32,115 nt of DNA from Acidobacteriota bacterium (GTDB taxonomy: Bacteria > Acidobacteriota > Terriglobia > Acidiferrales > UBA7541): contig QHYN01000221.1 in assembly GCA_003224145.1 (NCBI GenBank), positions 1 to 32,115 on the forward strand, written 5' to 3'. Every line of letters starts with the position of its first letter. Within the stretch, counting starts at the first letter, position 1. Both the position numbers and the translations under genes were made by a program. Below are positions 1 through 8,364 of this stretch, piece after piece. The notes beneath the pieces were generated by a model, which was not told the DNA's origin, made no database searches, and was given only the letters and a program-made list of their open reading frames with translations.

Positions 1-100
1 TGGGCTCCACTCCGTCCGAGGCCATGGAGGCTCTTACATGAAGTTCAGGGGTGGGGAATTTTCGACCGGTACAACGGGGAATTTTCAACCGGAATTGACA
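1..100. mobile_element. Probable terminal end of an IS21-like insertion sequence (partial)
   Basis: Two near-identical 17-bp direct repeats, at 53-69 and 76-92, differ at one base and are 23 bp apart. They are followed by GGAATTGACA ending at 100. Multiple short direct repeats near a CA-3' (TG-5') terminus are characteristic of IS21-family ends. To the right of 100 the sequence codes, on the minus strand, for a conserved-looking protein whose tail is lost at this point, which fits an insertion boundary. No transposase (istA/istB) is visible because the window begins only about 50 bp inside. It cannot be decided whether this is the left or right end. Assignment to IS21 rests on recalled family architecture, not on a search. 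Confidence 0.55.
53..92. repeat. Tandem 17-bp direct repeats at the presumed IS end
   Basis: GGGGAATTTTCGACCGG at 53-69 and GGGGAATTTTCAACCGG at 76-92 match at 16 of 17 positions, with a 23-bp period, about two helical turns. This spacing suits side-by-side binding of a transposase to one DNA face. Confidence 0.8.
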
Positions 101-664
101 AAACCTTCAATCTTGCAGTTGAAGTCGACGTTCCTTTCGTCGCCCGCGATGGTGGATCGCCAGAGGGGGTCTTCTTAGGGAAGTAGAAAATGGCGGCCGT
201 AACCAAGACTCCTTTTTCATCGCGTTCGTATCGAACATGGCTGGGAGGGAGCTTCCGCTTGGATTTTCTCGACTCAAGGAAAGCGTTGGCCTCGAAGAAC
301 TTTTCGTCATGGCGAACAAAGGGAGCCATATCCTGCGACTGAACAACTATTTGATACTCGTCCTGGGGCTCCGCAGCGTATTTGTCGACGTCCAAGTCCT
401 TCTTAGGTCCGTGAAGAACGGCTTTCCGGACGGAAGCAGCACGCATGACACGGGAAGAAGCCCAATAAATATTGACGTTAAAGTCGCCTCCAACGGAGGT
501 CTCGCTGGGACGCTCGAGTTCCTTGGCAGATTCCTGCCCGAGCGTCGGAGCTGCGGAATACTTTGCGGCTTGTCGGACGAAGTTTGCGTGGGTTGCTGGC
601 TGAGGGCGACGTGGGAGGTCGCCAAGATGCAGAACAAGATGAGGGCAAGCAAAGGAGGCAACAA
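85..664 (-). pseudogene. Frameshifted, 3'-truncated small secreted protein gene
   Basis: Reading on the minus strand, a frame beginning near 664 (TTG) gives a signal peptide (LLALILFCILATSHVALSQQ). Around 575-595 the coding signal moves to another frame and continues as FVRQAAKYSAAPTLGQES, then through the motif ESRKSKRKLPPSHVRYERDE and IFYFPKKTPSGDP. At about 151-155 it shifts again to TIAGDERNVDFNCKIEGF, and it then runs into the IS end and stops at 85-87. I read this as one exported protein of roughly 190 residues with two single-base indels whose last residues were lost at the IS junction. Similar small proteins occur in Acidobacteriota, but I know no function for them. It starts 24 bp after the CRTAC1 gene on the same strand and was probably co-transcribed with it. 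The indels could also be sequencing errors. Confidence 0.6.
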
Positions 665-688
665 AGGTCGGCGGTACGCGAGAGCGGC

Positions 689-2398
689 TTATTTTGTAAC
701 CGCTCCGGGAGGAGGCTCGTCCACTTGGAGGATTTGATCTGCGCGCACGTTTTTGAGGGCTTGCGTGACGCCGCTGGGCCAGCGGATTTCGATGGATTGG
801 GCGAGGGATTCGGCGCCGAGGCCAAAGTGGACACGCTTGTCGCTAGACGATAAATAACTGGCGGCAGTGGAAACGGTGACGAATTGTGGGCCAGTTGCAG
901 TGACGAGTTTGACTTCGGCACCAATGGCGTCGCGGTTGCTGTTGTGGCCTACAAGCTTCAGGGTGAGCCAGTGATTTTGCGTGGGAGTCTCGTTGTGAAG
1001 GACATGGACTGGCCCATCGTTGGTGGTGACCACGGCGTCGAGGCGGCCGTCGTTATCGATATCACCAATCGCCATGCCGCGACCCAGCCAGGGTTCGCGA
1101 AAGAGGGCGCCTGAGTCGGCGGAGACGTCGACGAAATTCTTCCCGTTATTGCGAAGTAGAAGCATGGGTTCGCGATAGCGGAGATTGGGATAGTTGATTT
1201 CAATGGTGTCCAGGTCGTGGCCCTGGGCGATGAGGAGATCCTTCCAGCCGTCGTTGTCGTAGTCGAAGAAGCGCACGCCCCATCCGGAGTGCGTCATGGT
1301 GCTGCGGGCGAGACCAGAGGCGAAGCTAGCATACGTAAAAGTGCCGTCGCCATTATTTTGATAGAGCGCGTAGCGCTGGTTGGCGAGATCGGTGATCACC
1401 AGGTCGGGCAAGCCGTCGTTATTATAGTCGGCGAAATCGACGCCCATGCCAGCGTAGGTGCGGCCGTCGCCGTCAACGGCGACTTGCGAGAGGAGACTGA
1501 CTTCCTCGAAGGTACCGTCGCCTTTGTTATGGTAGAGAAATTCGACCATGGAGTCGTTGGCGACGAAAAGGTCAATGTGGCCGTCACGATCGTAATCCGC
1601 AAGCGCGATGCCCAAACCTTTTCCAGGTTTCGAGAGGCCGATTTTTTGTGAGACTTCAGTGAAGTGGCCATTGCCGTCGTTATGGTAGACGAGCGGAGCA
1701 ATGGGCTGAAAGATGTCCGGATGGCAGTAGGAACGATAGCCCTCTTTGTGTTCCCCACACCAGATGTCATCAAAATCCCACTGAACGTAGCGCAGGACGA
1801 CAAGATCCAGAAGACCGTCGTTATCGAGATCAACCCAGGCGGCGCTGGTCGACCAGCCGCCCCCTGCGGCGCCCGCTTTTTCCGTGACGTCGGTGAACGT
1901 GCCGTCGCCATTGTTGTGGTAGAGCTTGTTGCCCCCGAGCGCGGTGACGTATAAATCTTCGAAGCCATCGTTGTCGTAGTCGCCGACGGCAACACCCATG
2001 CAGTAGCTGGTGCCTTGAAGGCCGGCTTTTTCGGTGACGTCTTGAAACGTACCGTCGGGCTTCTGGTGGTAGAGACGGTTCCAATGATTTGGGCCGGTTT
2101 TCTGAGGGATCGTACCCTTGGGAGTCGGGTCGAGGAGGGGAGCGCCGTTCACCAGGAAGAGGTCCAGACGACCGTCGTTGTCATAGTCGAAGAGGGCAGC
2201 CCCCGCGCCCATGGTCTCCGGCAAGTAGTGTTTGGGGGTGTGGGAAGAGATGTAATTGAAGCGAACGCCGAGTGCGGAAGTGACATCGGAGAACTTGCCG
2301 GGGGGTGGCTTCTGCGGATCGACGGGATGCGTGGCTTGCCGGGCAAATACAGCCCCGACAATTACCGCAAAGAGGGAAAGGCCCAAGAGAGTGCGCAT
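689..2398 (-). CDS. CRTAC1-family protein: FG-GAP/VCBS repeats with C-terminal ASPIC/UnbV domain
   Basis: A 569-residue exported protein with a short N-terminal signal (about residues 1-20). It carries a series of FG-GAP/VCBS-type calcium-binding loops of the form DYDNDGxxDL (for example FDYDNDGRLDLFLVNG, VGDYDNDGFEDLYV, LADYDRDGHIDLFVAND), each followed by LYHNxGDGTFxxV, which together should form a beta-propeller. The last ~80 residues (from GAEVKLVTATG, through YLSSSDKRVHFGLG, to IEIRWPSGVTQ) match the ASPIC/UnbV domain. Such proteins are common in Acidobacteriota and Planctomycetota and are thought to act at the cell surface, but a biochemical role is not established. The ATG at 2398 lacks a strong Shine-Dalgarno but gives a sensible signal peptide. 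It is divergent from the GH38 fragment. Confidence 0.9.
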   Translation of the reverse strand: MRTLLGLSLFAVIVGAVFARQATHPVDPQKPPPGKFSDVTSALGVRFNYISSHTPKHYLPETMGAGAALFDYDNDGRLDLFLVNGAPLLDPTPKGTIPQKTGPNHWNRLYHQKPDGTFQDVTEKAGLQGTSYCMGVAVGDYDNDGFEDLYVTALGGNKLYHNNGDGTFTDVTEKAGAAGGGWSTSAAWVDLDNDGLLDLVVLRYVQWDFDDIWCGEHKEGYRSYCHPDIFQPIAPLVYHNDGNGHFTEVSQKIGLSKPGKGLGIALADYDRDGHIDLFVANDSMVEFLYHNKGDGTFEEVSLLSQVAVDGDGRTYAGMGVDFADYNNDGLPDLVITDLANQRYALYQNNGDGTFTYASFASGLARSTMTHSGWGVRFFDYDNDGWKDLLIAQGHDLDTIEINYPNLRYREPMLLLRNNGKNFVDVSADSGALFREPWLGRGMAIGDIDNDGRLDAVVTTNDGPVHVLHNETPTQNHWLTLKLVGHNSNRDAIGAEVKLVTATGPQFVTVSTAASYLSSSDKRVHFGLGAESLAQSIEIRWPSGVTQALKNVRADQILQVDEPPPGAVTK

Positions 2399-2733
2399 GC
2401 TTGATTCATATTACCGCAAGAGGGAGGAAGGACTGTCTCCAGAGGGGATTCCAGCTCCCGGAGAAGGGGAATGACGACAGATATCCTTAGACAGTTGAAC
2501 AGGTTAGGTGGGAAGGTCGAAATGAAATGGAAGTGAATTGACATCTTCCAAGCACTTGAGAAGAGTAAGTTACTAGACGCGGACAACCGAGGGGTGGGTT
2601 CGGACAGAGCGCGGGGAAAGTCCTAGAAATCGAGTTCCTTTTCAGTTGGGTCGTGGGGAGAGTGTACATGGAGCCGGGACTCTGCAAGTGACCTTCTTGG
2701 GAAAAAACAAGTCCAAAACAGGTGCCAAAAGCC
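2399..2733. other. Divergent intergenic region, 335 bp, no gene seen
   Basis: The region separates the minus-strand CRTAC1 gene from the plus-strand GH38 fragment and should hold both promoters. A TTGACA hexamer lies near 2538, but I see no convincing -10 at the right distance. No RNA gene, repeat or terminator hairpin was recognised. Confidence 0.4.
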
Positions 2734-3699
2734 ATGAAAAAGATCGCTGGAGCATCAATTGTTGCCTTGCTTTTCTTCGGAGAAGCCGGTTTTGCACAGA
2801 AAACCGAGGCGCCGGATCCTTACAAGCCGATCCTCGAAAGGCTCAATTCGTTGCAGACAGTCCAGTTGCCGGAGTGGCGCTATCACGCGGACATGCCGCA
2901 CCCGGAAGGCCCCGCCGTGAACGATGCAGACTGGCCCGTCGTAAAGCTTCGGGAAGAATGGAAGACCGGCCCACGGGTGCTACGGCGGACGATCGAAATC
3001 CCGGAAAAGATCAATGGCTACGCCGTCCGTGGCGAGCGAGTGAAGCTGAACCTGCGTATCGGCAGCAACGACTCGAGCACCATCACTGCATTTTCCAACG
3101 GCTCGCTCGTGGAGCGTGGCGACGAAGACACACAGCAGCCTATCTTGTTGGCCGAAAACGTGCAGCCCGGACAGAAATTCCTTGTTGCTGTTCGCGTGGA
3201 TTGTGCCGATGGGGGCACTCAGTTCTACCAGAGTGAGTTGAAGCTGGAAGCCGTGCCGAACCGGCCCGATCCGGCCATCTTGCGTGAGGAAATCCTTTCG
3301 GCGAGGCCAATGATTGCCGCCTTCCCCGAAGGTAAAACGGAGCGTGAGGCACTGCTCGATGCGAGCGTAAAGGCCATCGACTTCACCGCTCTGGACCGCG
3401 GCGACCAAGCAGCTTTCGATGCGTCTTTGCAACAAGCGCACGCAAGATTGAAAATTCTTGATCCCTGGCTTAAGCAATTCACGATTCGCGCGGTGGGCAA
3501 TTCTCACATTGACATGGCCTGGCTGTGGCCGTGGACGGAAACTGTGGAAGTCGTTCGGAATACTTTCCGCAGCGTACTGGACCTGATGCGCGAATATCCG
3601 GACTTCAAGTTCACCATGGCGCATGCATGCACCGTTCTATTCCTCATGTGGTATTTGTCCTATTGGTTGTATCGGCGTAACATCTTTTTGAAGCTCTGA
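2734..3699 (+). pseudogene. 3'-truncated GH38 alpha-mannosidase (N-terminal ~300 residues only)
   Basis: The protein starts with a signal peptide (MKKIAGASIVALLFFGEAGFAQ), then an N-terminal beta-sandwich-like region, and enters the GH38 catalytic domain at RAVGNSHIDMAWLWPWTET. There H258 and D260 correspond to the metal-binding HxD pair of alpha-mannosidases. The match continues through FKFTMAHACT (to residue 300, about position 3633). It then switches abruptly to an unrelated hydrophobic tail of 21 residues and a stop. GH38 enzymes of this type are usually around 1,000 residues, so about two thirds, including the nucleophile Asp and the C-terminal beta domains, is missing. The remnant cannot be an active mannosidase. 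The ATG at 2734 is preferred over the GTG at 2722, because AGGTG at 2720-2724 then sits as its ribosome-binding site. Confidence 0.85.
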
Positions 3700-3820
3700 A
3701 CCTGCGAGGCGCCTCGTCATTGCATCCATCGACTACGCCCCAAAAACTTCCGATCGCTCGCCACTGTTTAGGCAAAAGAGATATTTGCTAACCGCTTTCT
3801 AATCAAGCTGAGGTGATCAA
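3634..3820. other. Unassigned sequence after the GH38 breakpoint
   Basis: From the point where GH38 similarity ends to the next start codon I recognise no coding similarity. It contains a perfect 12-bp palindrome, CGAGGCGCCTCG, at 3705-3716. The last bases hold GAGGTGATCAAATG, the ribosome-binding site of the alpha-galactosidase gene. Confidence 0.5.
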
Positions 3821-5671
3821 ATGAAGCAGCCGTTAGTTCTTAAATCGTCGGCGGCGTCGATTGTTTTTCTGACACTTCTTATGAGCTCGTTCAACTATGG
3901 CTATCTACTGACGGCAGAGGAGGCGACATCAGCCTCACAGGGTTTGCGCGTCACAGTTAGTCCTGCAACGGGTGACTATGCCATCGGACAACGCGGCACG
4001 GCTTCGGACGGGTTGAACGCTACCGTTGCCGCGAAGGTAGATGGACACTGGATTCACGCGCGCGATTATGGTTCGTTGATTCGTGTGCTCCATCACGCGC
4101 GGACTTGGTCTCCCCCGCTGATGGGCTGGTGGAGCTGGACCGCCTATTATTTCGGGCTCAACGAAGGGATCGCATTAACGAACGCACACTGGCTGGCTCA
4201 ACATTTGAAGCCGCTGGGATACCAGTTCTTCCACATTGATGAAGGGTATCAGTACGCCCGAGGCGAGTACGTTACTCCGGATTCCACACTCTTCCCGAGT
4301 GGCATGGCTGCGCTAGAACGAAAGGTTCGCGGAGAAGGTCTGGTTCCCGGCGTATGGACCGCGCCTTTCCAGGTCTCGGACCGCTCCTGGATATATAAGA
4401 ATCATCTCGGCTGGCTGGTGCACAATGCGAAAGGGGATCCGATACGCATTGGGCAAGTCCACGGCGCGGACCGGTTATTTGTCCTCGATACGACGAATCC
4501 CGAGGCTCAGGAATATTTGCGCAGGACTTACTCGACGCTGGTGAACGAATGGAATATTGGGTATATCAAGCTGGACTTCATGGAAGATACAGCCGTCGAA
4601 GGTTTCTTTTACAGGCCCAATACTACAGCCCTCGAAGCTCAAACAATTGGTTTACAAATCATTCGGCAAGCTGTCGGTGAGCAAGTGCTCCTAGACAAAG
4701 ATGGAAGCCCGATGCTCAATCCTGTCGGCATTGTTGACACCGGGCGCATTTCTCTGGACACTGGCCATACTTTCGAGGCCACGAGAGATGCCGCTCCTGG
4801 AATTGCGGCAAGGTACTACATGAACCGCAATTTCTTTGTCAGTGACCCCGATGCTTTTTGCGTTTCCACGCAGGTTGTGGCGGATCAGCCCTGGCATGGG
4901 GGCAAAGTTCCCCTCACTCTTGACGAGGCCAAGGCTTCCATCGCCCTTTCCGCGGTTTCAGGAGGAATGTACGAAATCGGTGACGACCTGCCTGCTCCCG
5001 GCGCAGATCCGGAACGACTGGCCCTGGTTCAGAATCAAGATTTGATCGAGATGATAAAACTAGGCCGGGCCTCGAAGCCTCTCGACCTCATGAGTTATTC
5101 GGCAGAGGATAATCAGCCAAGTGTTTTTTGGGTGGAGGAGGACCATCGCCAGGGCATACTGACGATCTTCAATTGGACTGACCAAGGTCATTCGCGCTCC
5201 GTCAAGTTCTCAAGCCTTGGCTTACCCACTTCGGGTCGGTACGCAGTCTCAGATGTGTTCGATGGCAAAACGGTGGCAACTCCAGATCCGAACTCTGTCG
5301 TTGTGGACGTGCCTCCCCATTCGGCTCGCGTACTCAAACTCGTAAACACGAGTATCTCCGAGCGGCGACCGGCTATCAAAGTGGAGCATCTGCCGAGCGT
5401 TAAGACAGGAGCTGCCGCAACCTTTCGTGCCCAGCGGGCAACTCCCGACGACGTCGTAGTTACATATCGGTGGAGTTTTGGGGACGGTGTCACCCTGGAG
5501 GGCCCGGAGGTTTCTCATGCCTATACAAAGCCGGGCGCATACCAAGTGGTCGTAACTGCAATCGGCTTGGCCGGAATCTCGACAGAAGAAAGCTTCCGCC
5601 TCACGGTATCAGGTTTAGTCTCAACTAGGTTTGACCCTGCAGAAAAAAGACGCTCTCAGCTGCCTAACTAA
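3821..5671 (+). CDS. Exported GH36/GH27-clan alpha-galactosidase with C-terminal PKD domain
   Basis: The 616-residue product has an N-terminal hydrophobic export segment (residues 8-30). A (beta/alpha)8 barrel follows, beginning at PPLMGWWSWTAYYFG (about 99), with FFHIDEGYQ (137-144) and the strand YIKLDFMED (248-256). D252 is the likely nucleophile of the clan GH-D motif (Y-I-K-x-D). The acid/base is probably an Asp in ATRDAAPG (D323) or SDPDAF (342-344), which I cannot decide by eye. A beta-sandwich domain spans about 430-510. The C-terminus, about 515-600, is a PKD-like Ig fold (YRWSFGDGVTLEG ... HAYTKPGAYQVVVTA), often used for glycan or surface contact. It would release terminal alpha-galactose-type sugars outside the cytoplasm. 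Start at ATG 3821 is backed by GAGGTG six bases upstream. The exact substrate is not known. Confidence 0.82.
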   Translation: MKQPLVLKSSAASIVFLTLLMSSFNYGYLLTAEEATSASQGLRVTVSPATGDYAIGQRGTASDGLNATVAAKVDGHWIHARDYGSLIRVLHHARTWSPPLMGWWSWTAYYFGLNEGIALTNAHWLAQHLKPLGYQFFHIDEGYQYARGEYVTPDSTLFPSGMAALERKVRGEGLVPGVWTAPFQVSDRSWIYKNHLGWLVHNAKGDPIRIGQVHGADRLFVLDTTNPEAQEYLRRTYSTLVNEWNIGYIKLDFMEDTAVEGFFYRPNTTALEAQTIGLQIIRQAVGEQVLLDKDGSPMLNPVGIVDTGRISLDTGHTFEATRDAAPGIAARYYMNRNFFVSDPDAFCVSTQVVADQPWHGGKVPLTLDEAKASIALSAVSGGMYEIGDDLPAPGADPERLALVQNQDLIEMIKLGRASKPLDLMSYSAEDNQPSVFWVEEDHRQGILTIFNWTDQGHSRSVKFSSLGLPTSGRYAVSDVFDGKTVATPDPNSVVVDVPPHSARVLKLVNTSISERRPAIKVEHLPSVKTGAAATFRAQRATPDDVVVTYRWSFGDGVTLEGPEVSHAYTKPGAYQVVVTAIGLAGISTEESFRLTVSGLVSTRFDPAEKRRSQLPN

Positions 5672-5732
5672 ACGTGACCGTAGAGGCTTCCACGGGCGGA
5701 TCGACGTGACGGTTCCCGTTTGCGCTGCTAGG

Positions 5733-7067
5733 CTATGCCCCTGATGGGTAGTCGAGAATTGCTTCCGCCTTTGGATCCCAATAGATCTTTTTTCCAGACC
5801 AATAGGCGCGCGCGGCCATCATGCAGGCTACGGAGTGTGAGAATCCGTTGTGGACGGTGGCGTTCGGTTGCGTCCGGCTGCGCAGGCAATCCAGCCAGTT
5901 GATCATGTGCGAGGGATCTTCGTCCCCTATTCCCATGGGCGGAAGTGTCTTGTCCCCGGGCAGCAAGATGTCTTTGACGGCACGCTGTTTGTCAACATTG
6001 GTGTCGTCTTCATGATTTCCCTTCTCTTCCACCATTTGCCAGCGCGGGCTTCCTTCGCCGCCGTGATTAATCATTGTGGCTTTCTTTCCCATGATCCGCG
6101 TGAAACTGGGCGCATCATTTCCGAAACTCGTCGCGTAGCTCGCCAGGAAACCCTTCGGATAAGTGAAGAGCGCATGGAAGGTATCGGGATTCTCCCGGCC
6201 ATCATGCCAGGCAAAAATACCGCCATTCGTCACGACCGACTCTGGAAACCTCTCATCCATAAAGTAATGACAGAGGTCAATGCCATGACTCATCCACTGG
6301 TCAGAGATGCCGCTGGAAAACTCCTTATAGAGACGAAATTCAAAGTAAAGCTGGGGATCAAACGGCCGGTGCGGCTTGTTCATCAGCCAGGCGCGCCAGT
6401 CCGTATCCTGTTCGCGAATCATCTTCACTTCGGGACGCCCGCGCCAGCGAGGCCCGTGATAGTTCCACTCAATTTCGTACTTGGAGACTTCGCCAAGAAC
6501 ATCGGAACGGATCACGTCGCGCACCGCAATCTGATATGGTTCGCTGCGGTGCTGAGTGCCAATCTGAACGACAAGGTTCCTCGCAACGACCGCATCGCGC
6601 GCCGCTTTGACCTCTTCGAGAACATTGCCCATGGGTTTTTCGCAATAGGCGTCTTTGCCCGCTTCGGCTGCCATTTTCAGGAGCGGTGAGTGCGAGTGCT
6701 CGGGCGTGGAAATCATCACCGCGTCCACGTCCTTCAGAGCCAGGAGTTCCTGCGGATGCTGGAACGCCCTAGGCGTTTTGCCGTAATACTCTTGGTTGGC
6801 AGCGGCCGCCTGCTCGAGATTGTGACTCCACAAGTCACAGACCGCCGTTACTTCCGCGCTTTTCGTGTCTTTGAGCAACGCTACTATGCCGTCGAGCTCC
6901 CTGCCGCGATTGCCGATACCGATGTGCCCCAGCGAGATCAGGTCGTTCGCTCCAACAATGCGCGTGTAGGACAGAGCCGTGGTGCTTAATGTCGCGCCTC
7001 CCGCCGCCACAACCACACCCTTCTGTAAAAACTGTCTTCGGTTGATCTTACTTTCTGACCTGTTCAT
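5733..7067 (-). CDS. Tat-exported Gfo/Idh/MocA-family oxidoreductase
   Basis: A 444-residue protein starting MNRSESKINRRQFLQKG, a clear twin-arginine signal (RRQFLQ), so the folded cofactor-containing enzyme is exported. A Rossmann dinucleotide site GHIGIGNRGRE lies at 47-57. The family EKP motif (CEKPMGN, about 142-148), whose Lys is usually catalytic, and the C-terminal alpha/beta domain with SDQWMSHGIDLCHYF follow. Family members oxidise, reduce or epimerise sugars and inositols with tightly bound NAD(P). The longer upstream reading (to 7169) is rejected because AAGGAG lies six bases before the ATG at 7067 and the Tat motif then falls at the N-terminus. It is convergent with the alpha-galactosidase gene. 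It is not a typical GH109 glycosidase, since the EKP motif of the dehydrogenase branch is present. Substrate is unknown. Confidence 0.9.
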   Translation of the reverse strand: MNRSESKINRRQFLQKGVVVAAGGATLSTTALSYTRIVGANDLISLGHIGIGNRGRELDGIVALLKDTKSAEVTAVCDLWSHNLEQAAAANQEYYGKTPRAFQHPQELLALKDVDAVMISTPEHSHSPLLKMAAEAGKDAYCEKPMGNVLEEVKAARDAVVARNLVVQIGTQHRSEPYQIAVRDVIRSDVLGEVSKYEIEWNYHGPRWRGRPEVKMIREQDTDWRAWLMNKPHRPFDPQLYFEFRLYKEFSSGISDQWMSHGIDLCHYFMDERFPESVVTNGGIFAWHDGRENPDTFHALFTYPKGFLASYATSFGNDAPSFTRIMGKKATMINHGGEGSPRWQMVEEKGNHEDDTNVDKQRAVKDILLPGDKTLPPMGIGDEDPSHMINWLDCLRSRTQPNATVHNGFSHSVACMMAARAYWSGKKIYWDPKAEAILDYPSGA

Positions 7068-7431
7068 CGGTTTCTCCTTGGGATTGAAGTTATTGGGAGC
7101 CATCTCGAAATGGAGCGCTGCGTCTTTGACGCCCGCAATGGTCGCACTCTGATAACGTGTACCGGCCACAGTCTCGTCGCGGAGACCAATCTCTAACTAA
7201 TCAGTGATTCTACCGCTGTTTGTTATACCATCCCAAATGCAATCAACTAGTGTTTGGTGGCATACCGAACGGCACGGCAGCGCGGCGCAGAGCTACAGAC
7301 CGACTGCCCAGGGCATTTCACTGCCATCGATGTCAAATCCATCGTCAGAACCAAAGGCTGTGATATAAAAATTCTTTCCAAGAACCAAGTACAGGGCACC
7401 TGTATGTTTGTCACCACGGAGGAAATCACAC
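7068..7431. other. Divergent intergenic region, 364 bp
   Basis: Lies between the Gfo/Idh gene (-) and the nagB-like remnant (+). Apart from the short palindrome listed separately and the GGAGG ribosome-binding site just before 7432, I see no gene, RNA or terminator here. Confidence 0.4.
7390..7404. promoter_or_regulatory. 15-bp inverted repeat upstream of the nagB-like gene (candidate operator)
   Basis: TACAGG-GCA-CCTGTA is a perfect 6-bp-arm inverted repeat, ending 27 bp before the GTG start at 7432. The size suits a dimeric sugar-sensing repressor of the GntR or LacI type. No cognate regulator is identified. The only regulator in the window is a DeoR protein about 8 kb away. Confidence 0.35.
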
Positions 7432-7900
7432 GTGATTGTTAGAGTTTTCGAAGACAAGCATTCTCTGAGCGAAGCGGCCGCTGAGCAAGCATCCGCTGCA
7501 GTGCGCCGTGCTGTCATCGTCGCTACGCGAGCATCCCAGTTGGATTTTATCGACGCGCTGACCAACGCTAAAAACAACGACTGGCAGCGAGTCGAGATGT
7601 TTCACCTTGATGAGTACGTGGGGCTGCCTATATCTCATCCGGCCATCTTTCGCAAATATCTTCTCGACCGGTTGATTCATAAGGTGGGGATCAAGCGATA
7701 TCACTTTCTCGACGGCAGCGATCATCCTGCTGAAGTTGTCCGCCGGGTTGGCGAGGCCCTGTGATCAGCACCCGTGGACGTCGCTTTTTGCAGGCATCGG
7801 AGAAAACGGCCATCTGGTGTTCAACGACCCTCCAGCGGATTTCCAAGCCGAAGAGCCTTACCTCGTCGTCAATCCCGATGAAGCCTGCCGCCACCAACAG
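7432..7900 (+). pseudogene. nagB: Broken glucosamine-6-phosphate deaminase (nagB-like) gene, 3' end lost
   Basis: The start GTG at 7432 has GGAGG nine bases upstream and reads VIVRVFEDKHSLSEAAAEQA, then WQRVEMFHLDEYVGL, both typical of glucosamine-6-phosphate deaminases (DEY region). A TGA at 7762-7764 interrupts the frame after RRVGEAL; the same frame continues as SAPVDVAF. At a five-T run (7785-7789) the frame then shifts by one and continues as [18 protein letters not shown], the substrate-loop motif. Similarity stops after DEACRHQQ at about 7900, and the next codons belong to an MFS transporter. The last ~90 residues of the enzyme are absent. The family converts glucosamine-6-phosphate to fructose-6-phosphate plus ammonia; this copy should be dead. 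Confidence 0.82.
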
Positions 7901-8339
7901 ATGTATCACCTGCCTCAGGATCACTCGCGCATCAGCGATGCGGAGCGAAGCATGATTCTTGCCGAGACCCTGGGGAACGATCATCTCCAAAGGTCTTACC
8001 GATCCCGTTTGATTTTTCGTCACGGACTGGTTTCCCATCTACCTGGTCGCAAAGGGGATTCCACTCAAGAGCGGTTTGCTGGCTGTATGGGTTCCTTTTC
8101 TCGCGGCGGATTTGGGTATTTTTTTTGGCGGCGGCGTTTCGGTGAATTTGTACCTGATTGCACTTAGGCCGCTCACCGAAGCAAGGCACTTTTCCGATGC
8201 GCTCCAGGCGACCGGAACTCGTGCTTTCGACCCAATTGTCGTCGTCGCCGGGCTAATTCCATTCCTTGGGATGATCCTGGTCTTGATGCTCGTGCACAAT
8301 ACGCGCGCAACCGGTCAGGGAATGGTACGGCGCATTTGA
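7901..8339 (+). pseudogene. Decayed 3' half of an MFS (hexuronate/sugar:H+ symporter-type) transporter
   Basis: Immediately after the nagB remnant, and in frame with it, is [19 protein letters not shown], which resembles the central loop of ExuT-type MFS transporters. The frame then shifts to [15 protein letters not shown][19 protein letters not shown]. The stop is TGA at 8010-8012, where family members have Trp. The open part [27 protein letters not shown] continues to a final helix GLIPFLGMILVLMLV and a short basic tail ending at 8339. An internal stretch of some 70 residues between GGGVS and VNLYLIA also appears to be missing. All N-terminal helices are gone, so no transporter can be made. 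The tail is clearly homologous to the partial gene at 31954-32115 (about three quarters identical over 50 residues by eye). Confidence 0.75.
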
Positions 8340-8364
8340 ACTGACAGTCGCCGCATGGCTTAGG

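Noticed and set aside
1217-1651. Long open frames on the plus strand opposite the CRTAC1 gene (also 884-1114, 1664-1954, 2015-2404)
   Set aside because: They mirror the repetitive DxDxDG codons of the real minus-strand gene and have no family features.
2646-3236. 196-codon plus-strand frame overlapping the GH38 fragment
   Set aside because: It is an alternative frame of the same strand; the GH38 frame carries the signal peptide and family motifs.
5850-6689. 279-codon plus-strand frame opposite the Gfo/Idh gene
   Set aside because: The opposite frame has a Tat signal, Rossmann motif and EKP motif; this one has none.
5733-7067. Tat-exported Gfo/Idh protein as a GH109 alpha-N-acetylgalactosaminidase, tempting in a galactosamine locus
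   Set aside because: The sequence carries the EKP motif and general layout of the dehydrogenase branch, not those of GH109 enzymes as I know them.
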